DNA of 7,982 nt from an uncultured Clostridia bacterium (lineage in GTDB: Bacteria; Bacillota; Clostridia; Oscillospirales; Acutalibacteraceae). This document shows positions 1 to 7,200 of the stretch, one piece after another. Every line of letters begins with the position of its first letter. The stretch's first letter is position 1. Under the pieces are notes generated by a model, which was not told where the DNA came from, did not search any database, and saw only the letters and a program-made list of their open reading frames with translations. A program made the translations under genes and the position numbers. Where the stretch lies: positions 1 to 7,982 of the forward strand of contig CAMJYF010000060.1 in NCBI GenBank assembly GCA_946409885.1, read 5' to 3'.

Positions 1-129
1 CATCAAAGCGGCGGCGCCCCGGAACAGCTCAATGTTCGCGCCCCAGCCGTGCAGCATGACCACCGCTTCCTCCGAATCGGGGCCTTCACAAAAATAATTA
101 CAAGGGATATTGTCAATGTCGATCGTCAA
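1..129 (-). CDS. Alpha/beta-fold hydrolase, N-terminal fragment (runs off left edge)
   Basis: Only the first 43 codons are present. The protein starts MTIDIDNIPCNYFCEG and then reads VVMLHGWGANIELFRGA. The strand-plus-HGWG motif is the classic first core strand and oxyanion-hole loop of alpha/beta-fold hydrolases (lipase, esterase and acyl-hydrolase superfamily). The catalytic nucleophile, acid and histidine lie outside the window, so the substrate cannot be inferred. I chose the TTG start at 127-129 because it lies 7 nt behind a strong ribosome-binding site (AAAGGAAGG on the minus strand, 137-145). No ATG lies upstream in frame close by. There is no signal peptide in the visible part, so a cytoplasmic location is likely. 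It is separated from rsfS by 180 bp and may be a separate transcription unit. Fold assignment is fairly secure; the function is unknown. Confidence 0.75.
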   Translation of the reverse strand, partial: MTIDIDNIPCNYFCEGPDSEEAVVMLHGWGANIELFRGAAALM

Positions 130-136
130 GAGCAAG

Positions 137-145
137 CCTTCCTTT
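137..145 (-). promoter_or_regulatory. Ribosome-binding site deciding a TTG start
   Basis: Reads AAAGGAAGG on the minus strand, 7 nt before the TTG at 127-129. It is the only good Shine-Dalgarno site in the gap and fixes the hydrolase start. Confidence 0.6.
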
Positions 146-174
146 CTCAACGGTTTATCTTTCTATAGTATATG

Positions 175-226
175 GAAAAAACAAAAACGCGTGCGCGGTA
201 AATCAGGGGATTCCGGTGAAATCCCC
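175..226 (-). terminator. Possible weak terminator after rsfS
   Basis: On the minus strand, downstream of the rsfS stop, a 7-bp stem GGGGATT/AATCCCC with a 7-nt loop (206-226) is followed by a T-rich run (GTTTTTGTTTTTT, roughly 174-186). The stem and T-run are about 20 nt apart, too far for a textbook intrinsic terminator. A short GC-rich stretch (CGCGCACGCG) lies between them but folds poorly. The rest of the 130-309 gap contains no recognisable gene. It probably holds the leader of the hydrolase gene, but I found no convincing promoter there. Confidence 0.3.
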
Positions 227-309
227 GTGAAGATCAGACGGCTGGCGTGGCGGCAAAACGGTTGTCTCCGCCGCGCATACACGGTCCTGCAACCGCGCGC
301 AGACGTCTT

Positions 310-651
310 TTACAGAATTTCTTTCAGGTCCACTTCTTCCGCGTCGGCCCAAAGCTTTTCCAGACTGTAAAACTCCCGCTGGTCCTTCATAAAGACGTGC
401 ACCACCACGTCGTGGTAGTCCAGCAATATCCAGCCCGTGGCCTTGCCCTCGATCTGGCGAGGCGCAAAGCCCGCCTCGCGCAGCTTGAATTCCACCTCGT
501 CGGCCAGCGCCCGCACGTGGGTATTGGAGGTGCCCGCCGCAATGACGAAGTAATCCGCCACAATGGTAAGGCTGCCCACCTTTAAGACGGTGATGTCCTC
601 CGCCTTTTTGTCGTCCAAAGCCTTTACGATGGTCTGTAATTTGGCGTCCAT
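310..651 (-). CDS. rsfS: Ribosome silencing factor RsfS (Iojap/DUF143 family)
   Basis: The 113-residue product matches the usual size of bacterial RsfS. Characteristic segments are ADYFVIAAGTSNTHVRALAD (residues 32-51), GWILLDYHDVVVHVF (73-87) and YSLEKLWADAE (95-105). These form the conserved strand-rich core and C-terminal motif of the family. RsfS binds ribosomal protein L14 (uL14) on the 50S subunit and blocks joining with 30S, which lowers translation during starvation; this is family knowledge. The ATG start is supported by AAAGGA 8 nt upstream. It is the last gene of the tight cluster, 69 bp behind yqeK, and corresponds to B. subtilis yqeL, which also follows yqeK. The 70-bp leader is AT-rich and contains a palindrome and a possible internal promoter, so expression may be partly independent of the genes before it. 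Confidence 0.95.
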   Translation of the reverse strand: MDAKLQTIVKALDDKKAEDITVLKVGSLTIVADYFVIAAGTSNTHVRALADEVEFKLREAGFAPRQIEGKATGWILLDYHDVVVHVFMKDQREFYSLEKLWADAEEVDLKEIL

Positions 652-673
652 ATTATAGTTCCTTTCGGTTGTT

Positions 674-701
674 ATGATATGTTTTTCTGAAAAAGTGAAA
701 A
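674..701 (-). promoter_or_regulatory. Candidate internal promoter before rsfS
   Basis: On the minus strand a TTTTCA hexamer (696-701, weak -35) is followed after 16 nt by TATCAT (674-679, 5/6 match to TATAAT). It lies in the AT-rich yqeK-rsfS gap, about 23 nt ahead of the rsfS start, so a transcript would have a short leader. The -35 half falls inside the inverted repeat at 692-712. The match is modest and AT-rich gaps produce such hits by chance. Confidence 0.3.
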
Positions 702-712
702 GTTTTCACTTT
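692..712. repeat. Perfect 10-bp inverted repeat in the rsfS leader
   Basis: Arms AAAGTGAAAA (692-701) and TTTTCACTTT (703-712) are perfect reverse complements around a single base. With a one-base centre it resembles an operator for a dimeric regulator more than a stable RNA hairpin. If it folds as RNA, a weak hairpin with only two G-C pairs forms, and its 3' arm runs into a short T stretch on the minus strand (weak terminator or attenuator). It sits between yqeK and rsfS and overlaps a candidate -35. I could not assign a known regulator. Confidence 0.45.
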
Positions 713-720
713 CAACTTTA

Positions 721-1293
721 TCAATACTTTCTTTCGGCGGCCGTGACGACCTCATTATAACACGCCACGGTATCGGGATGGATCGGCCTGCACTGTTCGC
801 TCAGCTCATAGATAGTGAACCGCAGGCCCTCCTCCATGGCGTATTCCAGCGAGACCTTTGCCCGTTCGCGCATCTCCTCCACCCCGGGGTAATCCCGGTC
901 GGCGGAGATAAAATCCGCGATAAACAAAATCTTTTCCGAAAGGGACATATGCTCCCGGCCGGTGGTGTGGTAGCGCACGGCGGTGAGCAGCCCCTCCGGG
1001 AAGCCGTAGGTCTCCTTCAGGTAGATGGCCCCCGCCATGGCGTGCCACAGCTTGGGCGCGCTGCGCTCCACCGGGGTTAGCGTTACCCCGTGGGCGGCGA
1101 AAAACGCCAGCGCCTCGTCCTTGGGCTGCTCCTTCAGCACGTCGTGGGCCAGCCCCGCCGTGTACAGCAGCTCCCTGTCGCCGCCGTAGCGGTCCGAAAG
1201 CGCCGCCGCTGCTTTGGCCACCTGCAGCGAGTGCTCATAGCGGTGGTCCGACAGCCTGGCGCGGATATCCTTCAGTAATACGGTATCGTTCAT
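721..1293 (-). CDS. yqeK: HD-domain symmetrical Ap4A hydrolase, YqeK family
   Basis: The 190-residue protein is a complete HD-superfamily phosphohydrolase. The metal-binding residues are visible in order: H21 (YEHSLQV), H50-D51 (AGLAHDVLKEQ), H84 (KLWHAMAG), H109 (RYHTTG) and D127 (FIADFIS). YqeK enzymes hydrolyse bis(5'-nucleosyl) tetraphosphate symmetrically to two nucleoside diphosphates and so limit Ap4A; this is family knowledge. The ATG overlaps the yhbY stop in an ATGA arrangement, so translation is probably coupled. Its own Shine-Dalgarno (AAAAGG, about 4 nt away) is weak, which fits coupling. In many Firmicutes nadD sits directly before yqeK; here it does not. No membrane segment or signal peptide is apparent, so it should be cytoplasmic. 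Confidence 0.93.
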   Translation of the reverse strand: MNDTVLLKDIRARLSDHRYEHSLQVAKAAAALSDRYGGDRELLYTAGLAHDVLKEQPKDEALAFFAAHGVTLTPVERSAPKLWHAMAGAIYLKETYGFPEGLLTAVRYHTTGREHMSLSEKILFIADFISADRDYPGVEEMRERAKVSLEYAMEEGLRFTIYELSEQCRPIHPDTVACYNEVVTAAERKY

Positions 1294-1694
1294 TTTGCCT
1301 TTTTGATGATGCGCTTGTCGCGGCCCTTTTTGTCCTCAAAGGGCGATTTCTTTTTCAGGGTCACCCGTTCGTACCGCTCCTTTTTCGGCGCGGCCTTTTT
1401 CACCGGGATCTTTTTCTGTTCGTGCAGCTTGGGGTTGTACCGGTACAGCACCATCACCCCGCCGATGACCTGCACCACGTCGGCGCCGGTCTTCGCGGCG
1501 ATCTCCTCCGCCGCTTCCCGGGGGGAGACGGGCGAAGTCTCCGTCAGCACCCGCAGCTTGATCAGCTCCCGGGTGCGAAGGGCCCCGTCGGTCTGTTCGA
1601 TCAGCGCGTCGGAAATGCCTCCCTTGCCCACCTGGAACAGCACGTCCAGTCCGTTGGCCTGCGCCCGCAGCGCGGCCCGTTCTTTGCTTGTCAT
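1290..1694 (-). CDS. yhbY: YhbY-type CRM-domain RNA-binding protein with basic C-terminal tail
   Basis: Residues 1-91 form one CRM domain: an N-terminal helix (MTSKERAALRAQANGL), the GxxG RNA-binding loop in QVGKGGISDA (21-30), and the strand pair ADVVQVIGGVMVLYRY (71-86). Single-domain YhbY proteins associate with pre-50S ribosomal particles and are thought to assist large-subunit assembly; B. subtilis calls it yqeI. Most family members are near 97 residues. This one has about 44 more, a tail (91-134) with 15 Lys and 4 Arg, probably disordered and RNA-binding. The ATG lies 8 nt behind AGGAG, and this Shine-Dalgarno abuts the rdgB stop (TGAGGAG). The gap to rdgB is 12 bp, and the last 4 bp overlap yqeK. 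Confidence 0.93.
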   Translation of the reverse strand: MTSKERAALRAQANGLDVLFQVGKGGISDALIEQTDGALRTRELIKLRVLTETSPVSPREAAEEIAAKTGADVVQVIGGVMVLYRYNPKLHEQKKIPVKKAAPKKERYERVTLKKKSPFEDKKGRDKRIIKKAK

Positions 1695-1706
1695 TGCTAT
1701 GTCTCC

Positions 1707-2300
1707 TCAGTTATTGATGATGTCCCGCAGCTTTGCCGCCAGCTGGCGCAGGGAGTTGCCCCGGTGGCTGATGGCGTCCTTTTCCTCCGCGGAAAGCTGG
1801 GCGAAGGACTTCTCCCCCACCATAAAGACGGGATCGAACCCAAAACCGTTGTCCCCCACGGGGGCGTAACCGATGGTACCCTCGCATTCGCCGCGCACGG
1901 TGAACGAGGTCCCGTCCGGGAAGGCGCAGGCCGCCACGCTGACGAACCGGGCCGTCCGCTTTTCCGGCGGCACGCCCTCCAGCTCTTTGATCAGATGGGC
2001 CATTTTTTCGGGATAGGGGGTATCCTCCCCGCAGTAGCGGGCGGAATACACCCCCGGGCGGCCGTCCAGCGCGTCCACGCACAGGCCGGAATCATCCGCC
2101 ACACAGGGCAGGCCGGAATCCCGGCAGCCGGAGACAGCCTTCAGCAGGGCGTTATCCTCAAAGGTCTCCCCCGTTTCCTCCACCTCGGTGAGGTTTACGC
2201 CGATCTCGGAGGCCAACACCACGCGGATGCCCAGGGGCGAGAGGATGCGGTGCAGCTCCTCCCGTTTTTTTATATTATGAGTGGCGATTAAATAATCCAC
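1707..2300 (-). CDS. rdgB: XTP/dITP diphosphatase (RdgB/HAM1 family)
   Basis: This enzyme hydrolyses non-canonical purine triphosphates (XTP, dITP, ITP) to monophosphates and pyrophosphate, keeping them out of nucleic acids. Family motifs are all present with the GTG start: ATHN (6-9) at the phosphate-binding end, EETGETFEDNA (41-51), ADDSGL (68-73), GRPGVYSARY (80-89), GFGFDPVF (152-159) and the SHRG signature (178-181). The length of 197 residues is normal. I start it at the GTG at 2298-2300, because this gives MDYLIATHN, the usual N terminus, and lies 6 nt behind AGGAAGG. Starting further upstream would add about 33 basic residues read out of frame from the ftsY repeat region. The start lies 26 bp inside the end of ftsY, so the two are probably translationally coupled. 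yhbY follows after 12 bp. Confidence 0.94.
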   Translation of the reverse strand: MDYLIATHNIKKREELHRILSPLGIRVVLASEIGVNLTEVEETGETFEDNALLKAVSGCRDSGLPCVADDSGLCVDALDGRPGVYSARYCGEDTPYPEKMAHLIKELEGVPPEKRTARFVSVAACAFPDGTSFTVRGECEGTIGYAPVGDNGFGFDPVFMVGEKSFAQLSAEEKDAISHRGNSLRQLAAKLRDIINN

Positions 2301-4059
2301 GCAGACCCTTCCTCTCTTTCTTCGGGGCGTTCTCTTCCGCCTTGCGCTTCGCTTCCATCTCCGCGATGATACGCTCGGCCTCGCGCTCCGCTTCCTCATG
2401 GGCCAGCCGGTCGGCCTCCTCGGCGGCCTTGCGTTCTGCTTCCTTGCGGGCGGCCTCTTCCGCGGCCAGCCGCTCCGCCTCTATCCGGGCAGCCTCCTCG
2501 GCGGCCTTACGCTCGGCTTCCCTGCGGGCGGCTTCCTCGGCGGCCCTGCGCTCCGCTTCCTTGCGGGCGGCCTCCTCCGCGGCCCTGCGCTCCGCTTCCT
2601 TGCGGGCGGCCTCCTCGGCGGCCCTGCGCTCCGCTTCCTTGCGGGCGGCCTCCTCGGCGGCCTTGCGTTCGGCTTCGATCCGAGCGGCTTCCTCGGCGGC
2701 TTTGCGCTCCGCTTCCTTGCGGGCCGCTTCCTCGGCGGCCTTACGCTCGGCTTCCTTTCTCAGGACTTCAGCGCGCGCCTGTTCCGCACGAAGGCGTACT
2801 TCATCCTGTTGCGCCTGTTCATCACGTGCGTCTTCGCGTACTGCCTGCGGTCCTTCTTCATGACCTTCGCGTTTTTCTTTATCCGTTTGCGGTCCCGCTT
2901 CGGCAGCGCCGCCGTGTGCCTGTCCCGCGTCATCTCCGCCTTCGCCCGGCGCAGCCGGCTGTTCACCGTTGCCCGCAGCGTCGTCAGCAGCATCGTCAGC
3001 AAATGCCTCGCCGAAAACTTCCTCAAGGATACCCTTGAGAGCAGACGCATCGTCTTCTTCACTTTCGGCTGGCGTATAGTTGAGATAATCTTCACTATGA
3101 ACGAGATCATCGAGAGAGTCCCCTTCCTCTTTATTGATATCCATTCCGTCGGATTCTTCAAACAGGCTCCTGGCAAAGGCGTCCGGATCAAAGGGCTGCA
3201 GGTCGTCCAGCCCCTCGCCCACGCCGATGAACTTCACCGGCAGCTTCAGCTCGTTCTTGATGGTCAGCACCACGCCGCCCCGGGCGGTGCCGTCCAGCTT
3301 GGTCAGGACGATGCCGGTCAGCTCCGCCACCTGCATGAACTCCTTGGCCTGGTTGACCGCGTTCTGGCCGGTGGTGGCGTCCAGCACCAGCAAAATCTCC
3401 CGGTCCGCGTAGGGCAGCTCCTTATCCATCACCCGGTAGATCTTGGCCAGCTCCTCCATCAGGTTCTTTTTGTTATGCAGGCGGCCGGCGGTATCGCAGA
3501 TGATGATATCCACGTCCCGGGCGATGCCCGCCTGCAGCGTATCGTAAACCACCGCCGCCGGGTCGGCGCCCTCTTTATGTTTGATGATATCAACGCCGGC
3601 CCGGTCTGCCCACACGGCCAACTGGTCGATGGCCGCGGCGCGGAAGGTATCCGCCGCGCCCAGCAGCACCTTTTTGCCCTGGGCCTTGTACATGGCGGCC
3701 ATTTTGCCGATGGTGGTGGTTTTGCCCGCGCCGTTCACGCCGATCATCAGGATCACGGAGGGGATGGTCACCAGGCCCATATCCTCGCCGCCGTACAGCA
3801 TATCCGCGATGATGCTCTGCAGCTCCTTCTTGACCTCGCCGGTCTTTTTGATCTTTTCGCTTTTGACGCGCTCCTTCAGCTCCTCCACCACCTGCACGGC
3901 GGTGTTGACGCCCACGTCGCCCATCACGAGGATCTCCTCCAGCTCGGTATAGAGGTCGTCCTCAAACCCGTCGAAGGAATCCAGCATGTCGTCGATGGCG
4001 TTGTTCATCTTGTTGCGGGTCTTTGACAGGCCGAAGTTGATTTTGCTGAAAATGCCCAT
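2275..4059 (-). CDS. ftsY: Signal recognition particle receptor FtsY, with long C-terminal repeat extension
   Basis: FtsY is the SRP receptor GTPase; it pairs with Ffh at the membrane to deliver ribosomes to the translocon. The N-terminal 302 residues are a complete NG domain: helical N domain (1-95), Walker A GVNGAGKT (107-114), [11 protein letters not shown] (137-147), DTAGR (189-193), [10 protein letters not shown] (253-262) and [14 protein letters not shown] (278-291). I use the ATG at 4057-4059, giving [11 protein letters not shown], because it lies 7 nt behind AAGGAG; an ATG six codons upstream has no such site. Typical Firmicute FtsY ends near residue 300-330. This one has 594 residues: an acidic linker (303-416), nine 13-residue repeats of the type [13 protein letters not shown] (435-551), then a basic tail ending RGLFNRHS. 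In E. coli the charged extra domain is N-terminal; here it is C-terminal. The reading frame is unbroken. It follows smc after a 151-bp repeat element and overlaps rdgB by 26 bp. Confidence 0.95.
   Translation of the reverse strand: MGIFSKINFGLSKTRNKMNNAIDDMLDSFDGFEDDLYTELEEILVMGDVGVNTAVQVVEELKERVKSEKIKKTGEVKKELQSIIADMLYGGEDMGLVTIPSVILMIGVNGAGKTTTIGKMAAMYKAQGKKVLLGAADTFRAAAIDQLAVWADRAGVDIIKHKEGADPAAVVYDTLQAGIARDVDIIICDTAGRLHNKKNLMEELAKIYRVMDKELPYADREILLVLDATTGQNAVNQAKEFMQVAELTGIVLTKLDGTARGGVVLTIKNELKLPVKFIGVGEGLDDLQPFDPDAFARSLFEESDGMDINKEEGDSLDDLVHSEDYLNYTPAESEEDDASALKGILEEVFGEAFADDAADDAAGNGEQPAAPGEGGDDAGQAHGGAAEAGPQTDKEKREGHEEGPQAVREDARDEQAQQDEVRLRAEQARAEVLRKEAERKAAEEAARKEAERKAAEEAARIEAERKAAEEAARKEAERRAAEEAARKEAERRAAEEAARKEAERRAAEEAARREAERKAAEEAARIEAERLAAEEAARKEAERKAAEEADRLAHEEAEREAERIIAEMEAKRKAEENAPKKERKGLRGLFNRHS
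2307..2313 (-). promoter_or_regulatory. Ribosome-binding site of rdgB, inside ftsY
   Basis: Reads AGGAAGG on the minus strand, 6 nt before the GTG at 2298-2300. It lies within the ftsY codons for the basic C-terminal tail, so these bases serve both genes. It supports the GTG start. Confidence 0.6.
2407..2757 (-). repeat. Nine 39-bp in-frame tandem repeats in ftsY
   Basis: Nine contiguous 39-bp units encode 13-residue repeats of the form [13 protein letters not shown], varying mainly at positions 1 (K/I/R) and 6 (K/R/L). Units at 2602-2640, 2563-2601 and 2524-2562 differ from the first of them by a single base each, which suggests recent duplication. The outer units are more diverged, and unit nine ends ADR. 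The product is predicted to be a continuous, highly charged helix, like the TolA central region or a single alpha-helix. Because 13 is not a multiple of 7, a regular two-stranded coiled coil is less certain. Confidence 0.9.
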
Positions 4060-4078
4060 AAAACGTCTCCTTCCCATT

Positions 4079-4229
4079 GGTAGCGCGGCACCTCAGTGCC
4101 GCTATAGGCAAATGTAACTATTGCTGCTGTGTCGTCTTTTTGAAACAGCCTGATTCAGAAAAGAAAGCAAAAATCGAATGATTTAAAATGTTGTTTATAC
4201 TGAAAGCGGCACTGAGGTGCCGCGCTACC
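4079..4229. mobile_element. MITE-like 151-bp element with 25-bp perfect terminal inverted repeats
   Basis: The terminal repeats at 4079-4103 and 4205-4229 are exact reverse complements over 25 bp, with outer end GGTAGCGCGGCAC. Each arm is also a hairpin: stem GCGGCAC/GTGCCGC with loop CTCA (4085-4102 in the left arm). The 101-bp core is AT-rich, has no open reading frame of note, and differs in base composition from the GC-rich genes. The element fills nearly the whole smc-ftsY gap: it begins 8 bp after the smc stop and ends 19 bp before the ftsY ATG, leaving the ftsY Shine-Dalgarno outside. I see no clear target-site duplication. A third copy of the arm lies at 7929-7953. It encodes no transposase, so movement would need one supplied in trans. 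It may instead be a structured RNA or REP/BIME-like repeat. Confidence 0.7.
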
Positions 4230-4237
4230 GCAGGTTG

Positions 4238-7200
4238 TCATTCATCCAACCGTAATTTTTCCACCATCTCCGCCGTTTTCAGCTCCAGCAGCTTGGAAAC
4301 GCCTCGCTCCTGCATGGTGACGCCGTACATGATATCCGCCTCTTCCATGGTGCCCCGGCGGTGGGTGATGACGATGAACTGGGTATCACCCGTCAGCATA
4401 CGCACGTACTGCGCGTAGCGCAGCACGTTCACATCGTCCAGCGCCGCCTCCACTTCGTCAAAGATGCAGAAGGGGGCGGGGCGCACCTTTAAGATGGCAA
4501 ACAGCAGGGCGATGGCGGTAAGGCCCTTTTCGCCGCCGGACAGCAGCGTCAGGTTTTTCACCTTTTTGCCCGGGGGCTGCGCCTTGATATCGATGGCGCA
4601 TTCCAATATATCGTTTTCATCCTCCAGCACCAGCTCGGCCTCGCCCCCGCCGAACAGCTGCGTAAAGGTCTCGCGGAAATAGTTGTTGATGGCGTTGAAG
4701 CGGTCCCGGAACTGCTCGCTCATCTGCGCGGTCAGCTCCTCGATCATCCGCAGCAGCTCCTTCTTCGCTTTTTCCACGTCGTCCACCTGCCCGGAGAGGA
4801 ATTCATACCGGGAGGAGACCTCTTTATATTCGTCGATGGCGGCCACGTTCACCGCGCCCAGCCCCTTGATCAGGCCCTTCAGCTCCGTCAGCCGCTTTTG
4901 CGCCTTGGGGACGGATTCGATCTCCGGCGCGGCCTCGATCGCCTCCCGCCGGGAGAGGGCGTAGTCCTCGAACAGCTTGCGCTCAATGTCGTTCTGTTCC
5001 CTTTCCAGCGCGGCGCGGCGTTCCTCCAGCCGCACCAGCTCGGCGCCCAGCTTTTCCCGTTCCTCGGACCGCTGCTTTTCCTCCGCCCTGGCCCGGGTGG
5101 AGGCTTTTTCATACTCGTCGCGCTTTTCGATCAGCGCCTCAATGGCCAGGTCCGTTTTGGCCGCCTGGGAGCGCAGCATGGCCGCGCTGCCCCGGGTCTT
5201 TTCGGAATTCTCCCGCAGCCCCTCATTCTGGGCTTTGACGGAGGCCGTTTCCGCCTCCAGCTGCTCCCTGCGCAGCGCCAGCTCCTCTTTGCGCCGTTCC
5301 AGTGAAAGAATGATCTCCTTGCGGGATTCCTGCTCCTTCATCACGGCCACGGCCCGCAGGTTGACCTCTGATATCTCCTGATTGATGGCCTCGCGCTCCG
5401 CCAGCAGCGTATCCCGGCCGCCGGAAAGCTCCCGCAGCTCCGCTTCCTTGGCCTGCCGCTCGGCCTCTATTTTTTCGCGCTCCTGCCGGGCGACTGTCAC
5501 GTTTTCTTCCAAATAGGCGATCCTGCCGCCCGCGTTCTCCTTTTCGGCCTGCGTATCCCGCAAAGACCGCTCCGCCTCCGAAAGCTTGGCGGCGGTGGTG
5601 GCCAGTACCCCTTCCAGCCGCACCCGCGTTTCGTTCTGTTCGATCTGCTGCGCCTTGGCGGCGTCGTAGGAGGCGCGCTCGTTGGAGTAGCGCTCCAGCG
5701 CGGCCTTCAGGTCCTTCTCCCGCAGGGCGATGCCCTCGCGCATCTTTGCGCACTCGTCGGTCAGCCGTTCGATCTCGCTGCGCCGGGAGAGGAAGCCGGA
5801 GTTGGTGGCCTTGGAGCCGCCCGTCATGGAGCCGCCCGCGTTGATGACCTGCCCGTCCAGCGTGACGATCTTGAACTGGTAGCGGTGGTTTTTGGCGATG
5901 CGGATGGCGCAGTCCAGGTCCTCGCACACGGCGATACGCCCCAGCAGGGATTTGATGATCTCGTCGTACTCCGGGTCGCAGTCCACCAGCCGGTAAGCCA
6001 GGTCCACAAAGCCGTATTCGCCGTCCAGACCCGCCTCCCGCAGCACGCGGCCCTCCACGGAGCTGATGGGCAGAAAGGTGGCCCGCCCCGCGTTGGCGTT
6101 TTTCAGCATGTTGATGGCGCGCTTGGCGTCCTGCTCCGTCTCGGTGACGATATCCTGAATGGCGTTGCCCAGCGCCGTTTCCACGGCGGTCTGGTAGTCC
6201 TCCTCCACCCGGATCAGGTCGATCAGCGTCCCCCGGATGCCCGTCAGCGTCCCCCGGGAGGCCTCCCGCAGCACGGCCTTCACGCTGCCCTGGTAGCCCT
6301 CCCGGTTCTTTTCGGTATCCTCCAAAAATTTCAGCCGCTGCTGTTTGGAAAGCAGCTCCAGCTTGGCTTTTTCGTGGGCGGTCTTCAGGTCCTCCGTCTT
6401 TTCCACGGCCTTGTTCACCCGCAGCGCGTAACCGGAAACCTTATTGCCCAGTTCCGCGGCCTTTTCGGCGGCCGCGTCCACGGCGGCCTTGTCCGCGTCC
6501 CGCTGGGCGGTCAGCTCCCTTATCTTGTCCTCCTTCTGGGCCAGCAGGGCCTCCATCTCGTCCAGTCGGCTGCCGATCTCCTGCGCGGAGGAGGCGGAGG
6601 CGGAGATCATGATATCCGCCTGTGAAAGCCGCAGCATGATCTGCGACAGTTCCTCACTGGCGGCTGTATAGTCGTCGGAAAAGGCCTCGTCGCTCTTTTT
6701 CAGGCCGGCCAGCTTGTCCGCCAGGGTTTTCAGCGCCTCACTCTCCCGCGCGGCCTGCTGTTCCAGCGCGGCGATCTGCGCCCTGTTGTCTTCTATCTCT
6801 TTTTCGATCTCCTGCCCGGCGGTCTCCTGCGCGGAGATATCGCGGGACAGGCGTTCCAGCGTTTCGTTGTTGTGGGCCACGGAGTTATCGTAAACGGCGG
6901 CCTGCGCGTCCAGCGCGGCGGCCTGCTCCTCATACTGGGATTTTTCCGCCCGCAGCCGCTCCGATTCCACGTTGACCTCCCGTGTGCCCTCGGCGGCGTT
7001 GTCGATCTCCGCGGAGAGCTTTTCCAATATCTGCCCGGTCAGGTCGTACTGGCTCTGGGCCACGGAAAGCTTGTTGCTCTGCTCCCGGATCTGCTCGGCG
7101 GACCGCTGCAGGGTGTGCACCCACAGGCCGATCTCCAGCTCCTTGCGCTCGGCGGCGTAGACCAGAAACTGCTGGGCCTTCTGGGACTGCTTTTCCAGCG

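Noticed and set aside
1422..2291. 289-codon plus-strand open frame across yhbY and rdgB
   Set aside because: It spans two well-supported genes on the opposite strand and shows no recognisable domain; the composition is typical of antisense GC-rich codons.
2301..2399. Longer N terminus for rdgB starting inside the ftsY repeats
   Set aside because: The added residues are Arg/Lys-rich and come from reading the ftsY repeat region out of frame. The GTG with a well-placed AGGAAGG gives the standard family start.
2407..2757. CRISPR-like array
   Set aside because: The 39-bp units are contiguous without unique spacers and are in frame with ftsY; this is a coding tandem repeat.
2398..4026. Very long open frame on the plus strand opposite ftsY
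   Set aside because: It is the antisense shadow of GC-rich ftsY codons. The translation is low-complexity (runs of GGL, RFLAGG), matches no family I know, and ftsY on the other strand has every family motif.
4060..4077. Upstream ATG for ftsY adding MGRRRF
   Set aside because: It lacks a Shine-Dalgarno, whereas the ATG at 4057-4059 has AAGGAG 7 nt away and gives the usual MGIFSK start.
4205..4229. Intrinsic terminator directly after smc
   Set aside because: The hairpin GCGGCAC/GTGCCGC lies just after the smc stop, but only TTT follows the stem on the minus strand, and no downstream promoter for ftsY is convincing. Partial termination is possible, but it is not called as a terminator.
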